A stretch of 64,000 bases of DNA from Azolla caroliniana. Taxonomy: Eukaryota; Polypodiophyta. This document shows, in pieces, positions 10,690-22,260 of the stretch (positions within the stretch are counted from its first letter, which is position 1; each line of letters begins with the position of its first letter). The position numbers and the translations under genes are program-made. The notes under the pieces are model-generated. The model ran no database searches, was not told the DNA's origin, and was given only the letters and a program-made list of their open reading frames with translations. The DNA lies in NCBI GenBank assembly GCA_043228905.1, contig JBHGNT010000013.1, forward strand, positions 12,400,001 to 12,464,000. Direction: 5' to 3'.

Positions 10690-12189
10690 AGGTAGTGAGC
10701 CAGCTAGCTTTGCCAAATAGATGATCTATCAGAGAAAAGGCTAACAGAATATACGTGAAGCATCCATCACCTATGGCCTTTTGGAGAGGATGGAGTATTT
10801 TACCTCAATCCTCTAGTAGAGCTATGATTACTCTATAGATGTTGTGCTTGCGGAACAACACCTTCCATCTAACCACCCTGTGACTGTGTGCCTCTCATTA
10901 GAGGATGTTTCTATAGGGCATTATTCCTTCAGGGAAGAGCCTGTTGGACCTATGTTCTATGCAACCTTCAATCAGCAATAGACTAATATACCCTATGAAA
11001 TCTTCACGTATTGAGAAGGCATTTCCAGCAACCTCACTAGAGCTTTGCACTCTGCTTGTCACCGCACTAAGCTGATTTATAGTGCATACATAGGATCAAG
11101 GATTACTCTCGAGCAAAAAGGCTTTGTAATTATACCACAATGACAAACAGAAACTAGTGGTTTCACAAGTACTGCCATCACTTTTTAGTACCCATTGGGT
11201 GGTTCAAGATTCAGATATCTACATCTCATGTCCACTGGCGACATAGTCTCCATCTTCCTCATTGATAATGGCCTCTCTCCTATGAAGATTAAGGACAACC
11301 GACAATCGGTGAATTTCTTCTCTATGAAACTGAAAGAGGGTGATGTTTTAGCGGCCCATTGGAATCCGAGAGCCAAGAATGATGGACAGTATTCGCACCG
11401 GGGCCACTTCGGCGTAACCCCCGTTGGCCGCTATCACCGCCGTCATTCGCTAGAATCGAAATGGAAGCAAATGGTTCGTAGCCCTATATTGATATGTCCT
11501 TATGTGGTTCCTAGCAAAAAGAAGGTCAAGCAAGATATTGATGATGTCGAAGGAAGGGGAAAAGAAGGAAGGTTGATTCAAGTGGAAAGAGGGAAAATAA
11601 TCAACAAGGGCGATTTTCCAGAATGAAGTAGAGAAGATTCAGAAAAGTGACGAAGAGGAAACAAGAAGAAGATCGAGACTAGACAGACACATAAAGAAAA
11701 AGATAGAAGAAGAAGAAAAAAGAAAAAGAGGTGCAATTGATAGAATTTTAAAAAATGACAAGGCCAAAGAAGACGGAATTTCAAAACTTGTAGGGAAGAG
11801 AGGAGAATTTCGAAAACTCAAGGGTAAAAAAATAATTTGAGGGTAAAAAAAAAGAAAAAAAGAAATTTTTTAAAACCAAGGGGTACAAATCATGAAATTT
11901 CAAAAACACAACTCACATGATGAAAGAAAGAATACACAAACGCACAACACGATTTCACGACCCATGCCACATTGAACTAGTCGATTGGTATATGATCCAA
12001 TCGTGACTTGTGCTGACCGAACGAGAAGGTTCGAGTCAAGCAAAGCTCCGATCAAAGTTATTGATTGTAGAGCAGTGATCCGGTCAAGGGATTTCCGATC
12101 GTTGAGATGACCGATGGAGTTCCGCTCAAGAAGAGTTGCCATGGCGAGTGGGTTCACCGTGCAATGCACTATCCCACAGGCGTGCCATG
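10690..12189 (+). other. R internal: further possible captured segments
   Basis: The longest open stretch is 11195-11626 (143 codons; YLHLMSTGDIVSIFLIDNGL, then HFGVTPVGRYHRRHSLESKW). I do not recognise it. The interval 11640-11900 is purine-rich (poly GAA/AAA) with no clear coding signal. Confidence 0.4.
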
Positions 12190-12557
12190 TGTTACTTGTA
12201 AGAATATACGGGGATGCGTAAGGGTATGTGTAATGATGTGGTTGATGTGTATGTATAATATGAATGAGTGTGTGAGGATGAGTATGTGTATGTGTATAAA
12301 TACATGTACATTTGTGTGCATGTGTACAAAGGTGAGAAAGTGGGTAAGTAATGTAAATCCCTACTTGTCTTATTCTTTATTTGTAATGGTTACCTCTTGT
12401 ACTATATAAACCCACCCATGGGGCATAATGGAACATAGATTTTTCCCTCTCATTTTGTGTTTGTCTCATTGTTTCTCTTTACTTTTCTTTCCCTCACACG
12501 TAACCCCCTTGGGAGGGAGGTGGAGCTATTCTAGGCTTCACCCCCCACCCATCAACA
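12190..12557 (+). repeat. R 3' LTR
   Basis: Starts TGTTACTTGTAAG and ends CCCATCAACA, pairing with 9564-9931. It is followed directly by the palindromic TAGCTAATTAGCTA array. Confidence 0.85.
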
Positions 12558-13805
12558 CTATTGAGCTTAGTTAGTTAGCTTATTAGCTACCTCTGAATAT
12601 GACCATACCAGAGTAGCTAATTACCTACCACAAAATATGACCATAGTTATAGCTTAATAGCGATTCCCAATAGCTAATTTAGCTATTACTAGCTAATTCG
12701 CTACTAGAATAGTTAATTAACTACCTAAGAATATAGAACATAGCTATTTAGCTACCAATCATAGTTATTTAGCTACCACAATAGCTAATAAGTTGCCTAT
12801 AACAATAGCTAATTAGCTACCAGACTAGTTAATTAGTTGCTTATGACTATAGTTAATTAGCTACCAGAATAGCTAATCCCCTACCAGAAAAGCTAATTAG
12901 CTACCTAAGAATATGAGCATAGCTATTTAGGTACCAGAATAGCTAATTAACTTTGTATGACTATAGCTAATTAGCTACCAAAATAGCTACTTTAGTTATT
13001 ACCAGCTAATTAGCTACTAGGATAGCTAATTAGCTACCAAAATAGCTAAATAGCTACCAATCATAGCAAATTAGCTAGCACTCACAACTAATTAGCTACA
13101 AGAATAGCTAATTAGTTGCCTATGACTATAACTATTTCGCTACCATAATAGCTAATTAGTTACCTAAGAATATGAGCCTAGCTATTTAGCTACCTGAATA
13201 ACTAATTAGCTAGCACTCACAACTAATTAGCTATTCTGCTAATTAGCTGCCTCTGACTATAACTATTTCGCTACCATAATAGCTAATTAGTTACCTAAGA
13301 ATATGAGCATAGCTATTTAGTTACCAGAATAACTAATTAGCTAACTCGTTAATTAGTTGCATATGACTATAGCTAATTAGTTGTCATGATAACTAATTAG
13401 CTATTCACAATAGCGAATTTAGCTATTACCAACTAGGATAGCTAATTAGCTACCAATCATAGCTATTTAGCTACCAGAATAGCTAATTAGCTGCGTATGA
13501 CTATAGCTAATTAGCTACCAGATTAGCTAACTAACTATTCTCAATAGTTAATTTAGGTATTACCAGCTAATGAGCTACTAGGATAGCTAATTAGCTACCG
13601 GAATCGCGAATTAGTTGCCTACGACAATTAGCTACCACTTAGCTAACTAGCTATTCCCAATAGCTAATTTAGCTATTACCAGCTAATTAGCTACCAAAAT
13701 AGCTAATTAGCTATCAATCCTAGCTATTTAGCTACTAGAATAGCTTATTAGCTGCTATAACAGGTTTGGAGCATAACTAATAAGCTAATTAGTATGTCCA
13801 TTTTA
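12558..13805. repeat. TAGCTAATTAGCTA palindromic array 1
   Basis: About 1.2 kb of irregular copies of (A/T)TAGCTAATTAGCTACC. The core 14-mer TAGCTAATTAGCTA is its own reverse complement. Spacers include AGAATATGAGCATAGCTATTTAG and CTATGACTATAG. There is no coding. It sits inside the Q unit, between the N-terminal segment and the segment resuming at 13.8 kb, so it may occupy an intron or be a separate insertion. Confidence 0.85.
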
Positions 13806-14161
13806 TTAAGTAGGTTGATTTATTTATTAGGTTCATGCGAATGCATCCAAATATCAAAGTTCAACTACGAACATTCGAGCCTCTTAAGCCACACTTTGTG
13901 AGATGCTTGAAGGATTGATACACATGTTGCATTTACCATGTACAAATGGGTTTTCTCAAGGACTCTATTAATCTATTACGTCACCATAGCGCCTCCCTAA
14001 CTAATGCAGTTTGCACTTGTGAGTGCCCAATTTGTCAATCGAGCCCGCAAGAGCATTGTAAATCATCTGAGCATGTTACCTCTTCCATGAGTTGTCTTTT
14101 GGATTCAATATTGTGACTGAGAGAAACTCAGGCTATCTTCCACAATCATAAATTTGTCTAG
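13806..14161 (+). pseudogene. Q: middle segment
   Basis: The plus strand reads HPNIKVQLRTFEPLKPHFVR, then TCCIYHVQMGFLKDSINLL and CTCECPICQSSPQEHC, with stops between. A FxxLKPxFVR block followed by a Cys/His-rich segment is, as I recall, typical of the same orphan protein family as the N-terminal part. The segment is cut by the MITE at 14162, after which the Cys motif continues (GLCQDCGPSRF). Confidence 0.55.
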
Positions 14162-14609
14162 CAATGGGGCGGTTCGGTTTCGGTTTGGTTCGATTTGCTG
14201 GCCTTGAAACCAAACCAAACCATTTATTTATATTAAAAACCAAACCAAATTGTTTAAATTTTATGAAGCCATTTAAACCAAACCGTTTATGAAAAATTTA
14301 GAACCAAACCAAATCGGTTTATCATAAATAAAAACCAAACCCAATTTATAAACCTTTAAACCTTCAAAATTTTTAAACCTTTAAACCTTTAAACCAAACC
14401 ACATAAGTTGAAACCGCTAAACTGGGAAATCGTGAAATTCAAAACCAAACCGAACCAAAACCGATAAACTACTAAACCATGAAATTCAAAACCAAACCGG
14501 ATCATAATATTTGAAACCAAACCAAACGGTTTATTTATCTTTGAGCCAATAAACCGTTAAGCCATGGCTTAACGATTCGGTTCGGTTTGAGCCGAAACCG
14601 TGCCCATTG
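14162..14609. mobile_element. AACCGAACC-rich MITE with terminal inverted repeats
   Basis: The left end CAATGGGGCGGTTCGG and the right end (reverse complement CAATGGGCACGGTTTCGG) are inverted repeats. The interior is built from AAACCAAACC and GGTTCGGTTT units with no ORF. The size (448 bp) and ends suggest a hAT-type MITE. The 8-bp flanks do not match cleanly, so the TSD has decayed or the borders are a few bases off. It splits the Q coding sequence. Confidence 0.7.
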
Positions 14610-15473
14610 GTTTATGTCAAGATTGTGGCCCTAGTAGATTTAGGTGGTGTCCAAATGAATTGCGTAGTGAAATATTAATCTTTGTCAAGTTATTTGAGTC
14701 AGTTGACACCAATTTCAAAGGAAAGGTGTGTAAAAGAAAGGATCTAGTTAGAAAGTCACTTAAACCAAGGGATTTGGCGTCTCTATTTGTAGTATCTCTA
14801 GGAAATTTCATTCACCGCAACTACATTTATTCATGGCAAGCTCATCAGTTTAAAACTTGCATATCTGATTTTCCAAATGATGTAGTAGTTTCAGTAGTAG
14901 ATTTCGCAAAGAATTATACTTTCAAGCAACAGAATGAAATTCAATCATGCATTGGTGTTCAGTGCAGGTAACCATTTTTGTGCACATAACATATTTTGAA
15001 GTTTTAGGTGATGTTAAAAAAGTAATTCATTTTTTTATTTCTGATGATAAGAAGCATGATACCTTGTTCGTTCAACACAGTTTTAACTTACATTGGCAAT
15101 GGTTATTAGCTAAATGTTTGGAGCTTACCCAACATTGGGTTTGGTTTGACGGAGCTACGTCACAATTCAAGGCTAGACGTCCATTTTATTTTGTGGGGAG
15201 GTATCCTACTATAATAGGTTTGGAGATGAGATGGATTTTTTTTGGGTCTGGCCATGGTAAAGGTGAACATGATGGTGCAGGTGTTATTATACAGCGGGCA
15301 TTTACCCATGAACAACTAAAGGCAGATGGTGTGTAGATGAATTGTGCAGCAAATGTAATTGAATTTTTAAGAGCTAATATGCAACGAGTGCAACTGGTGT
15401 TTATTCCTCGCAGGTCCGAGATATCAAACGTGAACTTTGGGAAATGAAGATAGATGAAGTAAATTGGGAGAAG
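14610..15473 (+). pseudogene. Q: RNase H-like catalytic core (putative DDE transposase)
   Basis: Two overlapping ORFs (to 14971 and 14947-15336), joined by one frameshift near 14950, encode: CQDCGPSRFRWCPNEL; VVDFAKNYTFKQQNEIQS (Asp at 14900); IHFFISDDKKHDTLF; WVWFDGATSQFKARRPF (Asp at 15148); and FFGSGHGKGEHDGAGVII. The three acidic blocks with an Asp in each suggest an RNase H-fold nuclease of transposase type (inference). I associate these motifs with uncharacterised eukaryotic proteins, not with a named superfamily. A possible splice acceptor (CCTCGCAG, 15414) precedes VRDIKRELWEMK, which ends at the solo LTR. Confidence 0.55.
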
Positions 15474-15753
15474 TGTCGAGTAATACGCGGAATAATCTCC
15501 GGCAACAACCGAAGGGAAATCACTTGATACAATCGAACACAGAAGAAATGGGAATGGAGGTAAGTGCATGAACAAACAAAAGAGAATACACAGGATATTA
15601 ACGTGGAAAACCCTGAGAGGGAAATATCACGGGAGTCCACAGACTCCAAACTATCACTATGTAAAGTAATACAATAGGGCGCATAGAGGCAACGACCTCT
15701 TGCTCACAATCTTCGCCTCACAGCGGTTACAACAAAGACACAATCTCTGTATG

Positions 15754-15788
<35 letters not shown>

Positions 15789-16085
15789 CACTGTACAGAG
15801 GTTACACCAACAACACTATCATCATCGTTATTAAGTTTGCCCTAGGTCATATTTATACTAATATGACTTTCGGGCTATTTACAAATATAGCCCCAGTGGG
15901 CTCTCTGGAACATATTTACATATATGTCCCTTCCATCCGATGGGAGGTTCTCACTAGGCCTGCAACATCCGGTTCTCACCGGGTCTTTCGTTGCCGGGTA
16001 CGCCACATCCGGATTCGGCCTTGGTCGAGTTGCTCATCAACACGGTTCTTCTCACTTCCCATCCGGAGGGACCTGTTTCCTAACA
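15474..16085 (-). mobile_element. Copia solo LTR in Q
   Basis: It begins TGTCGAGTAATACGCGG and ends GTTTCCTAACA on the plus strand, i.e. a minus-oriented LTR related to those of element G. The TSD agaag flanks it perfectly (15469-15473 and 16086-16090). It contains a (CT)n microsatellite at about 15757-15784. Confidence 0.9.
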
Positions 16086-16530
16086 AGAAGACCTGGGAGT
16101 GCCAAGGAATTCCCGAATTGCGATCTCTCCATGTTGTTCGCGGTTATTCTAGGTTGGATGGTCAATGTATTGCAGTTAGAGAATTAACTTGGTCTTGCTT
16201 CCATTGTGTGCAGGGAAATTGGAGGTATTGTTTAAACAAAACATATATTCAAAATTGGGAGTATCATACATTGAATGATAAGGAAGCAGTTGATGGAGAA
16301 ACAGAAAAGAATGTTGACTTCACATATCAAGGACGTGGATATACTCTGAGTGATGTCTTAAGTGTTGATTTCTATATATTGAAGTGCCCGATTAGTAAAC
16401 AGTGTGCAACGCAGAATATTGTAGATGCTTGGGGAAATTTTGTATCTACTAGGACATTCTACATCAAAGGTATTTTTTATGCAAGACTAGATGATTACGA
16501 TTATGTGTATACGCTACTTTGTTGTTAAAA
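16086..16530 (+). pseudogene. Q: cysteine-rich C-terminal segment
   Basis: Continues the Q frame after the solo LTR: CIAVRELTWSCFHCVQGNWRYC, a Cys-x2-Cys-x5-Cys arrangement expected at the end of the orphan family's core. It runs on to TLSDVLSVDFYILKCP and stops at 16528. CATCAAAGGTATTT near 16465 could be a splice donor. Confidence 0.5.
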
Positions 16531-18545
16531 ACACGTATTTTACACATAGAGTACGTTTTAGAATACCCACACGTATTCTAAACGTATTCTACCTTTTGGA
16601 ACTGTCAATTTTTTATAAGCCTAAATTTGTAAATAATTAAAAAAATACTTTTCTAGGGCTTTTTTTAGTAGTGAAATAAGAAAAAGTAAACAATTGGGGT
16701 TTTTTGTTATGACTCACAAGTGTCTTCATTTTGTAGGTTAAAGGTTTTTACGTAGGTCTTTAGAAGCAACCTGTAGGAAGCAAGCATTATTTTAGTTCAT
16801 TTTCAAAGGTAATTTTGTCATAATATATGTGCATGTATGAATTATTTTGGTCTGTTTATGCCCAAATGAAATCTGGATTAAATTTTGTTTAGAGGGTCTC
16901 AAAATTGAAAATATTTCAGAAAATTCAGAAAACTCTAAAATAGATTTGAAATTTTCTATGAAATCTAGATTAAGTAACATGCATTATTGAGAAAGAGGGC
17001 TGAAATTCAAAATTCCATTATGTGATGACTTCCTCGTATATTAATTAACTTATTAAGTAACATATAGGGAGATGATATTAAAGTAATTACCATAGAATAA
17101 CATGCATATTACATATGCATGTTTGAAATCCGAATGATTTATTTGTGGTTATGCCCAAATGCAAGTGGATTAAATATATGTCTTGAGAGTATCTAAGTAT
17201 TTATGCTCAAGATTTTAGAAAATACTCTGAAATAAATTTGAAATTTTTTAATTTTCTATAGAATCTAGATTAAGAAAAATACATTATTGAGAAAGAGGGT
17301 TGAAATTCAAATATCTATTTTGTGATGACTTGCCCATATAGTTAATTAACTTATTAACTAACATATAGGGAGATGATATTAAAGTAATTACTATAGAATA
17401 GCATGCATATTACATAAGCATGTTTGAAATTTGAATGATTTATCATTTATGTGTGCTTATACCCAAATGCAAGTGGATTTAATATATATCTTGAGAGTAT
17501 CTAAGTATTTATGCTCAAGATTTTAAAAAATACTCTGAAATAGATTTGAAATTTACTATAGAATTGATTAAGTAGAATATATAATTGAGAAAGAGGGTTG
17601 GAATTTCCATTATGTGATGACTTTCCCGTATAGTTAATTAACTTATTAAGTAACGTATATGGAGATGATATTAAAGTAATTACCATAAAATAGTAACATA
17701 CAAATGCATGTTTGAAATTTGAATGATTTCTGTGTTTATGTCCAAATTCAAGTGGATTAAAATCTAATTGAGAAAGAGGGTTGAAATTTTCGTTATGTGA
17801 TGACTTTCCTGTATAGTTAATTAACTCATTAAGTAACATATAGGGAGACGATATTAGTAATTATTATAGAGTTGTAACATACATACGTATGTTTGAATTA
17901 TTTCTCTGTGTTTATGCCCAATGCAAGTGGATTAAAATTTGGTTTGAGGGTCTCGAGGTTGTTTATGCCCAATATTTTAGAAAAAACTCTGAAATAGAGG
18001 TGAAATTTTCGTATTTTCTTCAAAAATACCACTAATGAAACCCCGAAGGATAGAAAATGGCACCTTGTGAGGGGGATCACTTGCGCTTTTAGTCAAAGTA
18101 GTTTATCTAATTGAGAAAGAGGGTTGAAATTTCGATATAATTCAATGTGACATTGTGGATTCATGAATAATTTATGGCTAAAATCATATGTTTTAATCAT
18201 ATACACCATGACATTGTGGATTCATGAATAATTTATGGTTTAAATCATATACATTATGACATTGTGGATTCAATGTTCATGAATAATTTATAGTTAAAAT
18301 CATACGTTTAAATGATATACAAGTGGAGAGATTAGTATATGTTAGAGAAAACTTAATGCTTGTTCAGAGCTTTCAAACTCATGTTGGTCTTCCAATGCAG
18401 GTCTTCATCTTTCTTATTCATACTTGACATTTGACGTTTAGAGTCTAGACAAGTCATTTATAGGTTAATTAACGAGCCTCGTTAATTGGTTATGGTTTTA
18501 AAATTATGAATCATGATCATGGTACTAGAATATTATTTGATTTAG
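16531..18545. repeat. AT-rich intron-like region with dispersed repeats
   Basis: No ORF of note. ATTGAGAAAGAGGGTTGAAATT recurs at 16986, 17286, 17584, 17767 and 18110, each time followed by a related block (TTAATTAACTTATTAAGTAAC, then GGAGATGATATTAAAGTAAT). The first two units are about 300 bp; later ones are shortened. TTATTTGATTTAG at 18545 is a plausible splice acceptor for the downstream ORF. Confidence 0.5.
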
Positions 18546-18998
18546 GTGAATCCAGATGAGATAGACATTGACAAGACTCCTAAAATGCCTCCATCAACAA
18601 CTGATATTGACACTCAAGTCGCACAAACATATTTTGAGGAAGCAAAGGCTATGCATATTGGTCGGGTTACTCGGAGTAGATTTAAGTTTGCCACTATGAT
18701 AGTGGATGAAGGACTAGTAGGTTCAAGTTTTAGCACTATTAGAGGAGGTCATGTTCGTAGTCATGCTTGTGTGAGAGTTTCAAGTACAAGAAGGGTACTT
18801 ACTCGACAAGCTATAAATATTCCTTGCAATGCTGAATATGGTAATGATGATGGAGAACAAGAGGATGAAGACATTGACAATGCCACAATTGATTCATCTT
18901 CTGAGAGTGATTATGTGGAAAACTATGATGATACAACAATTGAATCCTTGAATGATGATGTAGAAGAGGAAATATCATCGAAAATAGAATGGAGATAA
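18546..18998 (+). pseudogene. Q: possible 3' exon (acidic tail)
   Basis: A 150-codon open frame (NPDEIDIDKTPKMPP) rich in Asp/Glu toward its end (NDDGEQEDEDIDNATIDSSS). I know of no homologue. It begins just after a splice-acceptor-like sequence and ends shortly before palindromic array 2. It may be the last exon of Q or an independent small gene. Confidence 0.4.
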
Positions 18999-19134
18999 TT
19001 TATTACTTGTTTTTACATATTTATTTGAATTAGAGAACCAATAACTATGAGTACGAAGAAATTCTAACTTCTAAATTAGTAAATTCTAATACTGTTTTGA
19101 TCACTCATTCATTTTCCACGATTGCTGCTTGTGA

Positions 19135-19876
19135 CCATAGTGTAGCTAATTAGTTACATTTTTGCTAATTAGGTAAGCCGTATAAAGTGTGCAAACTATT
19201 TAGCTATTATGGTTGTAGTGTAGTAGCTAATTAGCTAACATGTAGTCAATTAGCTACGTGGTAGCTAATTAGCTAAATATGGTGCTAGCTAATTAGCTAC
19301 TATAGCTAAAGTATGGTAGTAGCTAATTAGCTACCACTTAGCAAATTAGCTACTGTACTAAACTATGATAGTAGCTAATTAGCTACTGTACTAAACTATG
19401 GTATTAGCTAATTAGCTACTATACTAAACTATGGTATTAGCTAATTAGCTATTGTACTAAACTATGGTAGTTGCTAATTAGCTATTGTACTAAACTATGG
19501 TAGTTGCTAATTAGCTATTGTACTAAAGTATGGTAGTAGCTAATTAGCTACTGTACTAAACTATGGTATTAGCTAATTAGCTACTGTACTAAACTATGAT
19601 AGTAGCTAATTAGCTACCACTTAGCTAATTAGCTAGTGTACTAAACTATGGTATTAGCTAATTAGCTATTGTACTAAACTATGGTAGTTGCTAATTAGCT
19701 ATTGTACTAAACTATGGTAGTTGCTAATTAGCTATTGTACTAAAGTATGGTAGTAGCTAATTAGCCACTGTACTAAACTATTGTAGTAGCTAATTAACTA
19801 CCACTTACCTAATTAGCTACTCAGCTAAAGTACTAAAGTATGGTAGTTGCTAATTAGCTATTGCACTAAAGTATGG
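19135..19876. repeat. TAGCTAATTAGCTA palindromic array 2
   Basis: About 20 tandem units of roughly 33-34 bp: TAGCTAATTAGCTA plus a spacer TTGTACTAAACTATGG(T/A)(A/G). It is more regular than array 1, so more recently expanded. It ends abruptly against copia fragment I at 19877. Confidence 0.9.
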
Positions 19877-22260
19877 TGGAGGAGAATACCGGGGTCAGTT
19901 CGAGGAGTATTGTCGGTCGAAGGGAATCCGGCTCGAATTTAACGTGCCGAAGACGCTGGAACTAAACGGGTTGGCCGAAAGTATGAACCGGACAATAATG
20001 GAGAGAGTCCGGAGCATGCTCGCACATGCCAAGTTACCCAAGACGTTTTGGGCTGAGGCATTGATGACGACGACCTATGTGATAAACAAATCACCCTCAG
20101 TACCCTTGGGAGGAGACTCACCTTAAAAAGTATGGACCGATAAAGACGTGTCTTATCGGCATCTGAATGTGTTCGGGTGTCTCGCATATGTTCATGTAGC
20201 AAAGAACAAGAGAGCAAAGCTGAATCCAAAGTCCAGGCCATGCATATTCCTTGGATACGACAATGATGAGTTCAGTTACCGGGTGTGGAATTTGGTCAAC
20301 AAGAAGGTGTTCTAGAGTCGAGACATAGTCTTCATGGAAGAAAGGACCATTGCTGAGTAGGAGTCGGAGACGAAGGTGATAAACTTTGGATCATCCAATG
20401 AAAACCAGTTTGAGGACACAAGGACATACCCGGTTGAAAACCGGATGTTAGTTGGTAACCGGATGACACTCGACGAACCGGCCGGATACGGACAAGAAAC
20501 CGAACCGACCGAAGAAGAAGAAGAAGAAGACATCGGAACCGGACAAGATCCTGAATCGGATTCAGATGAGCAACAAATGGAGGAACCGGTAGTCAGAAAC
20601 CAAGGATAGAGATATCCTCTCCAAGAGAAAAGAGCCCCCCGAAGATTTTCGGATACAAAGCATGTGTTGCTAACCAATGAGGGGGAGCCGGAAAGCTTCG
20701 AAGAAGCAAAGAGAGAAACCCACAACCGCAAGTGGTTAAGTGCCATGTAGGATGAGACGGATTCCCTGCATGAGAACCACACGTATGAACTAACAGAGTT
20801 GCCAAAAGGGAAGAGATCACTCCGGAACAAGTGGGTGTACAAGCTGAAACCGGGAGACTCCGGAAATCCACCAAGGTACAAAGCCTGGATCGTGGTGAAG
20901 GGCTTCCAACAGAAGAAAGGAGTGGATTTCGATGAGATCTTTGCCCCAGTAGTAAAGATGACATCCATCCAAACGGTACTGGGCATAGCGGCAAGCATGG
21001 ACCTCGAGGTAGAGCAACTGGATGTCAAGACGGCATTCCTACATGGCGACCTTGAAGATGAGATCTACATGCATCAACCGGAAGTATTTGAGAAGAAAGG
21101 GAAGGAGCACCTAGTGTGCCGACTGAAGAAGAGCTTATATGGGTTGAAGCAAGCTCCCCGACAATGGTACCAGAAGTTAGACTCCTTCATGACCGACCAA
21201 GGGTACCACAAAACGTAGGCCCACCACTACGTGTTTGTGAAAAAATTTGACGGAAGAGGTTTCTTGATACTCCTATATGTGGATGATGTGCTGATCGTCG
21301 AACGAGACCAAGTCAAGATACGAATGCTGAAGAAGGCTCTGAGTTGGACCTTCTCAATGAAAGACTTGGGGCCGGCAAGATAGATATTGGGAATGCACAT
21401 CATCCGGGACCGGCCGAAGAAGTTGTTGTGGTTGTCATAGGAGAAGTACGTGACAAAGGTGCTTCAATGGTTCAACATGTCGAAGGCAAAGCCGGTCGGA
21501 TCTACACTTTCAGCAAACTGCAAGTTATCCGGAAAACAAAGTCCGAGGATAAAGGCGGAGAAGAAGGATATGATAAAGATACCATATGCCTCTACCGTCG
21601 GAAGCCTAATGTACACGATGGTATGTACTAGGCCGAATATCGGATATGCATTCGGAGTTGTGTGGTTCATGAGCAATCCTAGAAGAGAGCACTTGAACGC
21701 GGTCAAGTGGATATTCCGGTATCTGAAAGGCACCTCGAGTATGTGCCTCTAGTTTAGCTTCTGTAAACCCCAACTTCATGGATTCACGGATTTGGATATG
21801 TGGGCTGATGCGGATACCGGCCAGTCTACATCCGGATATGTCATGACTTATGAAGGGGGAGCTGTTTCGTGGTAGTCGAGGCTGCAAAAGACAGTTGCGT
21901 TGTCAACCACGGCGGTGGAGTACATGGCAGCTATAGAAGCCGACAAGGAGATAATCTGGATGAAGGACTTCATCGGAGTGCTAGGGATCCAACAGGAGGA
22001 ATACCGGCTCTACTACGATAGTCAAAGTGTCATCCACCTTGCAAAGAACATGGCCTACCATTCCCGGACGAAACATATCCAGTGGAGGTACCACTAGATC
22101 CGGGAGAGAGTAGAAGATCAAGAGTTCGTGCTAACGAAGATCCACACGGAGGAGAACAGGTCAGATATGTTGACCAAGGTGCTAACAACCAACAAGTTGA
22201 ATGCGTGCTGAAAGCGGATTAGGCTGACGAGACATCCCATGATGGAGTGAACGGGGAGAT
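19877..22260 (+). pseudogene. Copia element I: integrase end, RT and RNase H
   Basis: A 5'-truncated Ty1/copia pol. Integrase C-terminal sequence (GLAESMNRTIMERVRSMLAH) is followed by an acidic spacer. RT follows (RNKWVYKLKPGDSG, AWIVVKGFQQKKGVDF, then LYVDDVLIVERDQ near 21275) and RNase H (TTAVEYMAAIEADKEIIW). Several in-frame stops (for example at 20314, 20358 and 21216) inactivate it. The left edge abuts palindromic array 2; gag, protease and the 5' LTR are absent. Confidence 0.85.

Larger units (their letters stand above)
9564..12557 (+). mobile_element. R: LTR element carrying host gene fragments
   Basis: Two 368-bp LTRs bracket 2.26 kb with no gag or pol motif. The flanks are ctttt (9559-9563) and ctatt (12558-12562), a one-mismatch candidate TSD. 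The LTRs start TGTTAC and end CATCAACA. The internal region holds a fragment of a mitochondrial HSP70 gene plus other apparently coding pieces, so it looks like a non-autonomous element that captured cellular transcripts. It interrupts Q. Confidence 0.75.

Noticed and set aside
14154-14617. An 8-bp TSD for the MITE
   Set aside because: ttgtctag and gtttatgt do not match; shifting by one base gives at best five of eight.
12558-19876. CRISPR-like or satellite-encoded array
   Set aside because: The TAGCTAATTAGCTA units have no unique spacers of constant length and the DNA is clearly eukaryotic; it is a palindromic tandem repeat.
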